A stretch of DNA of 64,000 bases. Source: Cordilura impudica (Eukaryota > Arthropoda > Insecta > Diptera > Scathophagidae). The notes beneath the pieces were generated by a model. The model was not told the DNA's origin. It searched no databases and was given only the letters and a program-made list of their open reading frames with translations. How positions within the stretch are numbered: position 1 is the first letter of the stretch; each line of letters opens with the position of its first letter. Location of the stretch: NCBI GenBank assembly GCA_963682025.1, contig OY821518.1, positions 37,037,059-37,101,058 on the forward strand. Direction: 5' to 3'. Shown piece after piece: positions 45,290 through 56,510 of this stretch. The translations under genes and the position numbers were made by a program.

Positions 45290-45770
45290 TGAATATATAC
45301 ACACAGAAAACAAATTAGTTTTATTAGGCTACCGAATTGATTGCCAATCGAATTGCGATCAACCAAATAGCCGAATTTCAGAGGGCAAATCAACGCATTC
45401 GATTTCGAAATTTTACGATGGAAATTAATTTTTTATATTCCAAAATAAAAATACTGGTTAAGAGTAAAAGTGAAATGAGGGCTGTTGTTTGTCAGTCTTC
45501 TTTAAAAAATAAACCAAAATATGGAATTTTGATTGATTTTACTTGAAATCGAATGCGGCGACTTGGCCCAAGGTTTATTACGATAACAATTTTTTTATCA
45601 TAACAATAAAAACTTTATCACAATAGAAAATGGTTTGCTGCTATTAAATTTCTGGTCATACAATAGACAGTACAATTATTAAACCTCAAAACAATCTATT
45701 TTATGTTCTGTACTTAGATAGAAGACAGATACTTGACAGAAACTTTTTAAATAAAGAGAATAAAAATTTC
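45290..45770. other. No gene seen
   Basis: Two overlapping ORFs of 60-69 codons (45246-45546) start within the Helitron end and show no family features. Confidence 0.4.
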
Positions 45771-46020
45771 ATAGTTTTTCTTGCCAATTTAAGGCTTGAA
45801 ATATTAATTCAAATAATATCATAAAGTCGGCAAATCCATTTCTGAAACATGTTTCCTGAGCTTATTTTGTTGATCTTACTATTTGTTTTCCCTTCATAGT
45901 TTTTCTTGCCAATTTAAGGCTTGATATATTAATTAAAATAATATCATAAAGTCGGCAAATCCATTTTTGAAACATGTTTCCTGAGCTTATTTTGTTGATC
46001 TTACTATTTGTTTTCCCTTC
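45771..46020. repeat. 125-bp exact-period tandem duplication
   Basis: Two copies (45771-45895, 45896-46020) of a segment from ATAGTTTTTCTTGCC to TTTGTTTTCCCTTC that differ at only a few positions. The right copy ends exactly where the DINE-1-like 5' tip begins. Confidence 0.85.
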
Positions 46021-46260
46021 ACACCACCGTACATAGGTATATATAAGTGCGTCAGTCCATTTGTATCGCATCGAAAAATTAATTTGCGACCCCATAAAGT
46101 GTGTATATTCTTGATCCTTATAACAACTCAAGTCGATATATCGATGTCTGTTAGTTCGTCTTTTCGTCAGTCCGTTTATCCGACCGCCTATAGAAATCAC
46201 GCTCATTTACAAAATAAACCATTTGCAATTATTGCAAGTAGTTCGGTATTTAAAATAGGG
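46012..46260 (+). mobile_element. DINE-1-like fragment (5' part)
   Basis: CCCTTCACACCACCGTACATAG, ATCGAAAAATTAATTTGCGACC, AAAGTGTGTATATTCTTGATCC, TCGATATATCGATGTC and GTCAGTCCG follow the DINE-1 5' block order closely. The 3' end is not seen. Confidence 0.65.
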
Positions 46261-47429
46261 TAACTTGGTCATTATTCCGCCAATATATGTATGACCTAAA
46301 ATATGGAGACACCCCTCAAAAATTCTAAAAATTCAGTGTGTTTGTTGTAATAATTTGCTATTAAATTTATCAAATTGTTTACTTTTTCAAATATATGGTA
46401 ATATTTGTTTCAAATAGTGCAATAAGTTTAGATATTAGTGTTGCTTGTTCAAATTCAAACAGTTCCATTTAGAGAGATTCTCAGTCGTGGTAGCAAACAG
46501 TTTCTACAATTTATGTAGCTACTTATTGGAGGTTGAGCATTTCAATACAAATTTGTAGTTGCTATACCCGACTTCCACTATCTACAATTGGGGCTAGGTC
46601 TTTTCTTTGCCAACAACAGCGAGAACCCTTATTGTACTTTGGCATAGAGTATATTCTGTTGCTGTTATGGTGGCAGCAGCAGCATTTTCGTTTTGTATTC
46701 GATATTTAATTGAAAACTTTGCACATCATTGAGCAGCAAACACTGTAGAGCTAGAGTAAACATTTTTAATAAAATTAAAAAAAAAAAAAAACAACACATC
46801 AGTTACTGTTGATCTCATTGTTATTTGTATTTTGTCCATTTATTTTTTCCATTTCCCTTTTATCTTACAAAAACAAAGATTCACAAAACGAAAAAAAAAA
46901 ACAATATGATTTTTACATCACTCTCTTCTATACAAATAAGAACTGTGACTTTTTCGCCGGTATATTCATATCGTATAGTGCGAGTAGTATTCTATTTAAA
47001 TGTTTTTTTTAACATAAATTTTCGGTTGACTGCAAAAATTAAATGATTTAAGTATAAAAACAAACTATAAAAGTGTCTTTAAAAAAAAGTAAATAAATTG
47101 TGTTTGAGTGGTTTTACAAAAAAAAAAAAAAACATTTCTCATAAATTTATATTTATTTGCTTATCGTAAAATTATAATTACATTTTAATGCCACAAGTTT
47201 TGGTTATTTATCTTACTGATTTCAAACTGGATTTAAATTAATTTGTGTTAATTTAATTTTGGTAAACCCATCGAATTTAAATTACAAATCCTTTAAGCGG
47301 CAGTCATTCGAATTCTGGAGTTATTATGACATTTGTTTTTAATTGTGCTATACATATAATAATGTTAATATCCTACTTAACAGTTTTTTTATAACCTCCA
47401 AATAACTATTTAGTAGGAAATACATATAT
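46261..47429. other. No gene recognised
   Basis: AT-rich, with a GCAGCAGCAGCA-type stretch (46672-46686) and A-runs (46777-46790, 47120-47133). ORFs at 46809-47046 overlap each other in two frames and look fortuitous. Confidence 0.45.
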
Positions 47430-47585
47430 GTGACCTTCTCCGAGAAAAGGGACCTAGTGTGTGAAAATTAAGTTTTGAGAAAAAACGCATTTAAAGTTTC
47501 TACACCCTTTTAGGCACCAGAATCCACCGTTTTTGACACAACCCGTTTTTTGACACACTAGGCCCCTTTTCTCAGAGAGGGTCAC
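47430..47585. mobile_element. 156-bp MITE with GTGACC ends
   Basis: Terminal inverted repeats of about 40 bp: GTGACC.TCTC.GAGAAAAG then GG.CCTAGTGTGT, against the reverse complement at 47546-47585. The middle is unrelated spacer. Flanked by ATAT/ATGTATAT. No coding capacity. Confidence 0.75.
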
Positions 47586-47589
47586 ATGT

Positions 47590-47885
47590 ATATTAGAGTG
47601 GGTCAGATTGTGGTGGCCGAAAAAATCTTCATGAGCTCATCGCGATTCTGGTGCTAACAAGTATTTTTGGCCAAGGAACCATACCTCTAAAATCATTTTC
47701 GAAGCCTGCGAAATTTCGATAAAAAAATCGATTTATGTATGTCGTGTATGGGTACGCCATATAATTTTATATAGGTTCGAAAATGATTTTAGATGTATGG
47801 TTTTTCGCCAAATATGCTTGTTACGGCCCATAGTACCAGAATCGCAATGAGCCCATGGAGTAAAAATAATTGACCCTAATGTATA
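47590..47885. mobile_element. ~295-bp MITE with TA-flanked ATTAG(A/G)GT ends
   Basis: Arms of about 115 bp: left ATTAGAGTGGGTCAGAT..CGCGATTCTGGTGCTA..CTAAAATCATTTTCGAA; the right arm is its reverse complement with differences. TA lies at both borders, consistent with a TA target duplication. Directly follows the previous MITE. Confidence 0.75.
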
Positions 47886-48352
47886 TATTGTCAGTATGTG
47901 TATATTCCAACGTTATTTATATGGGGTACTCCATGAAACATATATATTATTGATACTTCTTCCGCTTGTCTGGCTATTAAGATCATGACTAAACTGATTT
48001 TCCGACGAAATGTTTTTTGTTCTTCTGATCAGTTTGGTATGGAAAATGAAAAAAATTTTTTGGCTTAAACATCAAATAGTCGCTATAGAGGTGAAAAGAA
48101 AACCTTCACCTCAAATTCTTTTTTAGCACAAAATTTCTTTTTTATTCCTCAAAACAAAATACCAAAAATTTTTTCCCTCAAACTTTTTATACTGACCTAG
48201 CTAAACGAGCTGTGTTTAAGGGACAGTGGAGTATTCTATCTCCTAACACGTGGACGATGATGACAACCATAGCTGCCAAAAAAGTTTAAAAATAGCAACT
48301 GGCAACTATATTTGTCATAAAGTCAATTATCTCTAAATATCTAAATATCTTA
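47886..48352. other. No gene seen
   Basis: Nothing recognised. Confidence 0.4.
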
Positions 48353-48817
48353 ATGTAGTCAGGGTATAATGACCTTGTGCTGATGTTTGAATCTACCAAA
48401 AATATTTGACCCAGACACAACTTTTTTTACACTGATCGACTCAGAAGCACCTTCTGATTAGTAGTCCAAAGATAAACCCTATAGGCCAATTCTTAGTCAT
48501 AGCCCCCATATGAAGCTGATTCCCGATCTTGACTTAAATCTATAAAAAACAAAAATATTCAACAGATGTTTCTCAAATTTGATTTGTTTATAACTGACAT
48601 TACGAAATATGGCGAGAATCGGTATATTTTTTGACCTAGTTCCCATATAAATATAGCGGCCCATATAGAATTTTTTCATATCCGGGGGCAAAAAAATTAG
48701 TAACAATGTCACTCAAATTCTGTTTATATTTATTTTCTATATCTAATTAGTTGGACCCAAACGCATGGTTTTGGGTATCGTATAGTCGGTCCAGACCGAT
48801 TATAATTTTCTTACTTG
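48353..48817 (+). mobile_element. Family A repeat with core deleted
   Basis: 5' part from GTAGTCAGGGTATAATGA to CTCAGAAGCACCTTCTGAT, joined to TAGTAGTCCAAAGATAAACC; the tetranucleotide core is missing. The 3' palindrome is imperfect, and the copy ends AATTTTCTTACTTG. Confidence 0.65.
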
Positions 48818-48959
48818 TTTTGTTTTTTATTTGATTTTGATTTTGTGAAAAGGAACAGAAAAAATTTAATTTAAATAAAAAATTTCTTCACTCAAGAGAT
48901 CAATACATGGAATTAACATTTGAAAATGATTTCGGGTATATGACCACCGTGTCTGTTCT

Positions 48960-49275
48960 TGATGAATCGCATTCTGGACCTTCAATTTTGGACCAGTATC
49001 TAAAGTTTGGCTGGTCATATGTCACGAACAAGATGAAAAATGTTGGCCTCGAAGGCGTCAATTAATGCTGGTTTATCAGCATAAACCAGTAACTCCACGT
49101 AGCCCCACAAAAATCAATCGAGAGTTGCCAGATCGCACGAAATCATTTCTCGAATCAACTTATCGCCAAATTGTGATTCGAACAATCTATGGTTGTGGTC
49201 GCCGCATGGCACGTGGCGCTATCCTGTTGGTACCACATCTCGCCCGGATCAATGTCATCCATATTTTCAAAAAAA
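48960..49275 (-). pseudogene. Mariner-like transposase, C-terminal half
   Basis: From 49272 downward the minus strand reads ENMDDIDPGEMWYQQDSATC and HAA.., matching the mariner pattern M-W-F-Q-Q-D-G-A-T-C-H with the second catalytic D. It is followed by frameshifted remains of the region around the L-W-G-Y-V block. The N-terminal half lies at 50089-50350, on the other side of a family A insertion. Confidence 0.75.
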
Positions 49276-49287
49276 AAAAAAAAAAAC

Positions 49288-50085
49288 AAGTAAGAAAATT
49301 ATAGTCGGTCTAGACCGACTATAGGATATCCTATACCACGGTTTAGAGACCCTATCTCTTGGGTACAACTAATTGAATATAGAAAATAAGCATAAACCAA
49401 ATTTGAGTGGCATTGTTATTATTATTTTTTTTTTTTTTTTGGCTGTTGCTATGAAAAAATTCATATCCGGTGCAATATTTATATGGGAACTAGGTCGAAA
49501 AATGGACCGATCCTGACCAGATTTGGTGAAATCACTTAAATTTTACAAAAATGTATACGAACCAAATTTGAGAAAAGTCTGTGCAACATTTTTTTTTTTT
49601 TTTTTTTAAGGCTAGTGAAGATCGGGAAGCAGCTCCATATGGGGCCTATGACTAAGAATTGTCCTATAGGTATTATTTTAGGATTACTGATTAATGGATA
49701 TAATAAACACTTACAAACCCAATTTGACTGAGATCTATATAATAATTTGGATCTTATGGCAATTTATGTCGATTTAATAGGGGTCATTTATATGGGGACG
49801 AGGTCTGAATACGTACCGAAATTCACCAATTTCAACAGCTTTCATCCTATGGCCGATAAGAGCTTAAATACTAAATTTCATCGCAATATATTCATTTTTG
49901 CGACCTGTAGATTGATTACAAAGTTTATTTGGGAACACAGACAAGTTTACGTGGGAGAGGAGGACGGACGGACGGACGGACGGACATCGCTAAGTCGGCT
50001 CAGAAGGTGATTTTGAGTCGATCGGTATAATAAGAGATGATAAAGTCATAATACCCAAACCACATAGTGGTATAGGGTATAAAAA
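49288..50085 (-). mobile_element. Family A repeat, complete copy inside mariner relic
   Basis: About 798 bp. Perfect palindrome at 49300-49323 with CAAGTAAGAAAAT outside it; GGAC run at 49963-49984; 5' hairpin AAACCACATAGTGGTATAGG at the right. Its two ends sit between the two halves of one mariner coding relic, which directly shows mobility. Confidence 0.8.
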
Positions 50086-50088
50086 TCA

Positions 50089-50350
50089 TTGACCGTGGTG
50101 CGGTAACGATCTTCATTTACTGTAAGGCGAGCTCTGGCTTCATTTTTGAAGAAATAAGGTCCGATGATGCCACCGGCATGTAAATCGTACCTGGTCTCAC
50201 TTCAATTTCCAACCGCTCTAGAACCCAATTTGCGAAAGACCGACACAAGTGGTGGTCTCGTGGCTTTAATTCCTGCACTATCTGGATCTTAAACGAGTGC
50301 AAGCCAAGATCTTTGCGCAAAATTTCTCACGTACTAGACGGCCAGGGCCC
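50089..50350 (-). pseudogene. Mariner-like transposase, middle part
   Basis: Translates from 50340 as REILRKDLGLHSFKIQIVQE, LKPRDHHLCRSFANWVLE, then after an internal deletion of the first-D region GGIIGPYFFKNEARARLTVN and EDRYRTTVND. The pattern Y-K-I-Q-x-x-Q-E-L-K-P-x-D-H and S-G-G-I-I-G-P-Y-F-F is that of mariner/IS630-type transposases. It is dead: deletion plus insertion. Confidence 0.8.
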
Positions 50351-50799
50351 CAATTTCTACAACCGATGACGAATGGATAAATTTGGATCTTCTTCCGTGT
50401 AATTCCATTGTAACAGACATGACATTCGGTGATCTTTCTAATCTAATAATACACAGTAAAAGTTTTTCATTATTCATCAAAATATAAAAAATTATGCGGA
50501 CGGACATAAACAACATTACAAAAAGTGAGAAAGTATTATTTCTATTAATAATTGGGTCAAAAAGCAGTCGTGATGGATATGACAACAAACAGACATCATT
50601 TTGGAGGATGTTTGTAAAACATAGAAAAGCTCTGAAGTTTTTTTATGACAAATAAGAAACAGTTATTTGCAGTTAATATACGAGCGAGTTTATTAATAAA
50701 GCATATAAAAAACATGAATTCTAACATAAATTATACTAAAAAGAAGTATTTTGTGATGTGATAGACATGACACTGCTTTGTGTTTCAAAACTACACTTT
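50351..50799. other. No gene seen
   Basis: May include decayed mariner 5' sequence next to 50350. Nothing else recognised. Confidence 0.35.
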
Positions 50800-51390
50800 G
50801 TAGGTACACTTTTCCTTTCTTAAGAGCTGTACGCAGCTTGTTAAGGAATCTTAACAGAAAATTTTCATATATTTCTTAAAGAAAAAAAAGCACAAAAGTA
50901 CCTTTCAGTGCAACGCTAGAAATCAGCAGTTTTCTGTCAATTATTAAGAATTGTGAAATTGAAAACAAATCAATTCTTCGGTTCTGCTTTATTTGGCCTG
51001 CTAAACGCTTTTTAAGCTCAGTATCAAAATTACCCATCCGCTTCTTGTTTTTTTTTTTTTTGCCGAATTTTGTTCGTTTTTTCCCAGGTTTGCAACTGAA
51101 AAATAACTTTTATTTTTTTTAGCATATTACATTTTGTTTATGCTTACCTCTCCTGTCAAAATTCCTTTCAGAAAGAACGAAAAATTTGATATTCCTGCTC
51201 AAAGCCTGGGTTGCCTAACTTCATTTACGTCAAAAAAAAAGTAGTAAAAACAATACTACTTTTTTAAAAAGCTGCGGACTATCAACAGAAATTTTTTGAC
51301 AGAAAAATTCCTTAAGCATTTCTGAAGCGTTTTTTTATATGAAGTTTTTGATTCCTTAGCAAGCTGCGTACAGGCCTTTACTGTAAAAAT
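50800..51390. repeat. Foldback-like inverted repeat
   Basis: The block TGTACGCAGCTTGTTAAGGA (50829-50848) recurs inverted with one mismatch near 51352-51373. Flanking sequence is partly conserved: CTTAAGGAATT and TTTCTGTCAA blocks recur. About 590 bp in total. Could be an old MITE; ends not defined. Confidence 0.45.
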
Positions 51391-52639
51391 AGGGGCTAAA
51401 AAATACATATAACAAACAATTGTCATATTTCCATGCCATTTTACAACCTTTCTTTCAAATGGTATCAGTACACATTATTTAAATTTAAATTTTAAAATTA
51501 AACCTAAGTTTGACCTTTGCATGGAATTACCCTCTTCAGTACGGAAATTTCTTCGACGTTATGGTGTTACTGCATAATTTAGAAAGTATGTGATGAAATC
51601 TTTTCATGCTCAGATGGAAGATTATGTGCACCATAAAAATCAAAAAGTAGTCTGTAGGTTGCGCGAATCGATAACTAATTTTCAAAGTAAATTTTAATAA
51701 TTTAGTAGCGCTATTTAAGTATGAGTTTGTTATTTGTGATTTGCCAGAGTATACTGAGCGCAGTACGACAGTTCATTTGAAAGCTAACCAAAAAAAAAAA
51801 AAAATCGCTCATCTTTCATATAATAAAATTTTTCCATAGGTACAATTTTCCAGCTTGTTAATCTTTTCATTATTTGTATATCTGATAAAACTATGGTCAA
51901 TCAAAACATTAAATAAAAGGAAAACGGAAAGCATCAACTTAGCGCTTTTTTCCAAAACGCGCTAAGTTCGAAAAAAATTTGATTTTTAGATCTTCATAAA
52001 TAAATCTAAGTCTAGTGCGAAAAGCGCTAAGTTGGTATCTGATCGTAACCTTAGGAAAGCCTACGATGAGCGAGAAAAGAAATCATCAAACCTGTGATTT
52101 TGTTTGCTTATCATTTGCAGAAGTTAGTGGAGATTTCGATAACATTCCCTCTTTTTTAATTCAATTCATTCAAGAAAACTCCTTTCGTTAATATACAATT
52201 TTTGCCAAAAAAAATTTATGAAACATTTAAAAGAAGCTATATCTACTAAAGAGTTATCTAAGGAGCGAATCTGACCATTTATATATTTATTAGTCTATAG
52301 AAATATAATCCTTACAGACTCTTTAACATTAATAACATTTGTAAAAAATATAGATTCAAAATTGGCTACGGCAAAACTGTAAATTAATTACATTTGGTTT
52401 AGATAAAATATTATATCTCTTTCGATCAAATCTAACTTTTTTGATTAAACTCGACACAAACTCGACGGAAAGTTAGCATAATTTGTTCGAAAATATTGTA
52501 CTGTATATTAATTCTGCTAAGGAAAAATTCGGAGTATAAATTGCCATTAATCAGAAAGGTTACATTTAACAGAAAGTTACATTTAACATTTTTCTTCGAC
52601 TTTTAAGCGTAGGTAGCTTAATAAGAGTAAGACGGCATA
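51391..52639. other. No gene; small inverted motif at 51935-52035
   Basis: AACTTAGCGCTTTTTTCCAA and GCGAAAAGCGCTAAGTTGG form an imperfect inverted pair. Otherwise AT-rich with no recognised feature. Confidence 0.4.
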
Positions 52640-53655
52640 TATATTGAATCTCAGTAAAGTCCGTGAAGGCAAATTATTAAGAATTGTTTTTGAACGGATT
52701 CGATTGAGTTAGAATATACAGTGTAAAAAACATCCCAAATTACTGATCCATATTCTAGAATAGGTTTTACTAATGTAGTAAAAAGTTGTTTTTTTGTGTA
52801 TGGATCAGAAATCGCTTTCTCCCAACGCTTGTTAAATCTAAGTACACCAGATGCCTTCTTATTTGTTATTGAGATATGTTTTCGGAAATGCAGACGCTTA
52901 CCCAATAAAACACCAAGATCACTAAATGTTTGGATCATTTCTAATTATTTTTTGTTCATCATATACAAGCCGTTAGCGGCAAAAGATCTTATAAACACCA
53001 TATACTAAAATTTTTTTTTATAATAAGGTCCACTATTTTTCATTTTACACCATGTGGTCAAATTATCTATATCTAACTGTAAATGAGATTGTTCGCCGAT
53101 ATTGTTAAATGAATAGAATATTTTAATATCATCCGAATACATCAAAGATTTGGAGATTTCAATAGCTGAAGTAAAACTATTAATAAATTGTGTAAATAAA
53201 AGTGGCCCCAAATGAGCTCCCTGAGGCACACCTGACAAAAGATTAATAGATTTTGGTTCAATATTATGAAGTTCAACACATTGTTTTCGGACTGTTAAAT
53301 ACGAATTAATCCATCTTATAAGCGTAATACTGAAACCCATATGATCTAGCTAAAACAATAGAAGATCATGGTTTACTCTGAACTTGGTATATATAGCATC
53401 AGTTTCTTGTCTGTTTACAAAATCTTCATCAACAATCGTTCTAAATTCAGGTAAATTAGTAACAGTTGAGCAGGATTTAGGGAAACCATGTTGTTGAAGA
53501 GCAAGATTTGAAGATGATTAATAAGAAAATGTATCAGTTATAAGTTTTTCAAATAATTTTGGAATAGATGTTAATTCAGCAATCCGTCTGTAATTTGAGA
53601 TATAAGATTTATTACCAGAATTTTTTCCAAAACTCAAAAAAATATAATGTTTATT
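52640..53655 (-). pseudogene. LINE reverse transcriptase, central and C-terminal part
   Basis: Read from 53650 downward: SGNKSYISNYRRIAEL, TSIPKLFEKLITDTF, a stop-containing stretch, then MGFSITLIRWINSYLTVRKQ. The next motifs are SGVPQGAHLGPLLF (about 53235-53194) and MYSDDIKIF (the Y-x-D-D catalytic box, about 53142-53116). After 52938 follow DLGVLLGKRLHFRKHI and KPILEYGSVIWDVFYTVYSN, the post-RT region of CR1/jockey-type elements. Several frameshifts and stops exist. It belongs with 54172-54720 and 57568-58400 to one element cut by insertions. Confidence 0.85.
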
Positions 53656-54171
53656 AATTCCGTTTTCTTTTCTGATAAAAAATGTCGCCAGTTTTTGCCC
53701 CTTTTTTGGAAAAGTGTAGTTTTTTATTCTAAATTAAGAGCGTCTGTATTTCGAAAAGTGTATTTTTTTATATATTCAAATTAAGAGCAACCATATATTA
53801 TATAAAATGATACCAGTTTTTTTGCACTTTTTTGGAAAAGTGTATTTTTTCATATATTCTGAATTCAGAGCAACCTTATATTATATATCAATCGAAAGGT
53901 CACAAAGTGCTGTGTTCACCAATGAAAAAAAATTTTGATTATTAGTCATAGGGTGAAAATATTCAAAAAGGGGAACACTGGGGAAATATTCTCACACTAT
54001 GATCTGAAAGAAGTCAATGGCTGGAATTTTTTGTGATTTACGAGGGCTCGACTTTGAGACATTTCGATTGACGTATAAGATAAGGTTGCTCTTAATTCAG
54101 AATATATAAAAAATACACTTTTCGAAAAAAGGGCCAAAAAAGACCAACATTTTTTGTCAGAAAAGAAAACG
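53655..54171. mobile_element. ~515-bp MITE inserted in the LINE
   Basis: Ends CCGTTTTCTTTTCTGA.AAAA inverted at 54134-54171. The arms continue with CCCCTTTTTTGGAAAAGTGTA and AATTAAGAGCAACCTTAT. The left side carries an extra duplicated arm segment (53700-53760 and 53820-53890). It interrupts the LINE reverse-transcriptase sequence between the N-terminal part (54172 onward) and the rest. Confidence 0.75.
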
Positions 54172-54720
54172 GCATAAGTGATTTATTATAGAGAAACGTT
54201 AAAGAAATATATAAAGGGTTTGCACATCATTTTAAAATACAATCTGGAATACCAGCAGGACCAAGAGCATATGATAACTTCAAAAAGGCTTGTTGCTGTG
54301 TAAATGGAATATATATAAGAGATGATTCAGGAATTAAGTATGGATATCCCAAAGTAGTATGAAAAACTTATAAACAGCATGTTGACGCAAAATAGGCTCC
54401 AAACATTTCACTTATTTAATTCTCGTCGGAGTTTTCTATATTGTTTAGCTTCATTGCATTTTGGAAACCGAGCAATGTTTTTTTTAGAACTTAAAAATTT
54501 TAATTGAACAACGTTCCTTATATTTCTTGAACATATTGTTTTCCTTGTTTTTGAGGCTAGAAAGAAACTCCGTATTCCAAGGAGGGCCAGTTGATTTCGG
54601 CGGATAGGATTTAGGCACGGATCTTAAAAAACTTACTTCTAGTAACTGATAGAATGACATTAACATCAGATCTAAGTTACCGTTGTGACGAGCGAAAACA
54701 TCCAGTTAATTTGTGACAGA
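54172..54720 (-). pseudogene. LINE: linker and N-terminal reverse transcriptase
   Basis: Minus strand: PPKSTGPPWNTEFLSSLKNK and ENNMFKKYKE (54600-54505), the conserved P-P-W-W-x-x-E-L..L-x-K-K-N-x-x-x-K-K-Y-K linker between endonuclease and RT. Then FASTCC.., PYLIPESSLIYIPFTQQQAF and ALGPAGIPDCILK (54275-54240), the S-x-G-P-D-G-I-P RT motif. Multiple frameshifts. Continues across the MITE into 53655-52640. Confidence 0.8.
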
Positions 54721-54889
54721 GTAGAAGTAAGAGCATTACAGGTTGTTTTCTTGGAACAAAAGATTTTATTTTGAGTACAAACTTTACTGCAGACTGTACA
54801 CTCAAACCTGTTTTCATGCGGTGAGTAGGACCGCATAAAAAGTCTGACTAAGAAAATAACTCAAAAATTTACGAAACAACCAAACATTT
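54721..54889 (-). other. Short spacer in the LINE relic
   Basis: A minus-strand segment reads FECTVCSKVCTQNKIFC, a cysteine-rich stretch that could be a zinc-finger remnant of a LINE ORF1 or chance. Confidence 0.3.
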
Positions 54890-55565
54890 TCGAATTGTAC
54901 TTCAGGAAACATCAATTGTATTTCAGAAAACATCAATTACATTTCAGAAAACATCAATTGAAATTCAGAAAACATCAATTGAATTTCAAATAACATCAAT
55001 TGAATTTCAGAAAGCATCAATTGAATTTCAGAAAGCATCAATTGAATTTCAGAAAGCATCAATAGAATTTCAGAAAATATCAATTGAATTTCAGAAATCA
55101 TCAATTGCATTTCGGCAAACAGCAATTGAATTTCAGAAAGCATCAATTGTATTTCAGAAAGCATCAATTGTATTTCAGAAATCATCAATTGCATTTCAAA
55201 AAACATCAATTGAATTTCAGAAAGCATCAACTGTATTTCAGAAATCATCAATTGCATGTCAGAAAACATCAATTGAATTTCAGAAAACATCAATTGTATT
55301 TCAGAAAACACCAATAGAATTTCACAAAACAGCAACTGAATTTCAGAAATCGTCAATTGCATTTCAGAAAACATAAATAGAATTTCAGAAAGCGTCAATT
55401 GTTTATCAGAAAACATCAATAGAATTTCAGAAAATATCAATTGACTTTCAGAAAACATGAACTGTATTTCAGAAAGCATCAGTTGTATTTCAGAAATCAT
55501 CAATTGCATATCAGAAAACATCAAATGAATTTCAGAAACATCGATTGAATTTCAGAGAGCATCTA
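54890..55565. repeat. 21-bp tandem array (about 32 copies)
   Basis: Unit ATCAATTGAATTTCAGAAAAC with single-base variants and no length change, so the minus strand stays open for 195 codons (55524-54937) as a 7-residue repeat S-E-I-Q-L-M-(L/F), and part of the plus strand is open too. I see no start context, family match or conserved non-repeat region, so it is annotated as a repeat and not a gene. Confidence 0.9.
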
Positions 55566-55830
55566 CTTTTTCATTAGCAAAAAATGATTAAATTTGTTAA
55601 ATTTTCATATACCCCACAAAAAAAAACGCACAAAACAAATCACACAGAAAAAAAACGCACATAAAAAGGCCGCACAAAAACAGATTTTGAGTGTATTCGA
55701 AAAATAATAATTGATTTATATTTTTGGACGATACAGATCTTCTGGTTTTGAGGTAGGTGTTGCTCGTGATAAGCAAAAATCAGTTGGTTAACTAAAAAAA
55801 ATTATTATATAATTATATAAATTTAATTTG
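55566..55830. other. No gene seen
   Basis: A-rich with AAAAAACGCACA repeats at 55620-55680. Confidence 0.4.
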
Positions 55831-56165
55831 TACAATTATATAACCCGGTGTGCTTCGCTACACCCTCCCCTCCCCCCCCCCCTCCCCATCCGAATTGTTA
55901 TGAAAGGGCTCTCGCAAAGTACCAAGGCTATCGCTAATAGAGTAATTCAGATATATCACATTTAATATTAAGTTTGTGAGGGGGTTCCACGTGCATTTGT
56001 CTAATTCCGCCCATTTTTTTTCCTAAGGAATGTAGCTCTCCCACATCCTCAGTAAGACTATGTGGAAATTTCAGGAAGATCAGATGATTAGTTATAGAGA
56101 TTACCTCCTACAAACAAACAAACAAACAAATATTACCTCTTTATTATATTAGTTTAGATTATTAG
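55831..56165 (+). mobile_element. Short retroposon-like element copy
   Basis: Begins ACCCGGTGTGCTTCGCTACA with C-runs, contains GTGGAAATTTCAGGAAGATC, ATTACCTCCTACAAACAAAC and ends TATTACCTCTTTATTATATT AG. Same 3' end as 57420-57567. Start and end styles are those of insect non-autonomous retroposons (class inferred). Confidence 0.55.
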
Positions 56166-56234
56166 TATAGATTTTTTTATTTCAATGCTTGCTGATGCTG
56201 ATATCCAATGTTTTTTGTTTTTTTCATTCGGTAC

Positions 56235-56270
56235 AACAATTACCTACCTACCTACCTACCTACCTACCCT
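56235..56270. repeat. (TACC)n microsatellite
   Basis: About eight TACC units within otherwise non-repetitive spacer between the two retroposon-like blocks (56166-56510). Confidence 0.85.
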
Positions 56271-56510
56271 GGAACAAGGTACATGTAGCTGCCCATGAGA
56301 AGAAGATGGATTCTCCATATTAGATCTGGCAACACTTAACTATTGGCCTTGAACTTAGAATATCATTTGGCAATTTCTCTTTTTAGCGATTTTTGATTTT
56401 GCCCATTTTTGATTTTGAAGATTTTTGTTTTTGGGCGATTTTTTTTTCGTGATTTTTGGGTTTGGCGATGATAACTAATGAACTTGTCAAAAGACTGTCG
56501 CTTTCTTAGT

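Noticed and set aside
49065..49304. 79-codon plus-strand ORF
   Set aside because: Antisense shadow of the mariner C-terminal relic, ending in the A-run next to the family A insertion.
54937..55524. 195-codon minus-strand ORF
   Set aside because: Entirely made of a 21-bp tandem repeat; openness follows from the period being a multiple of three.
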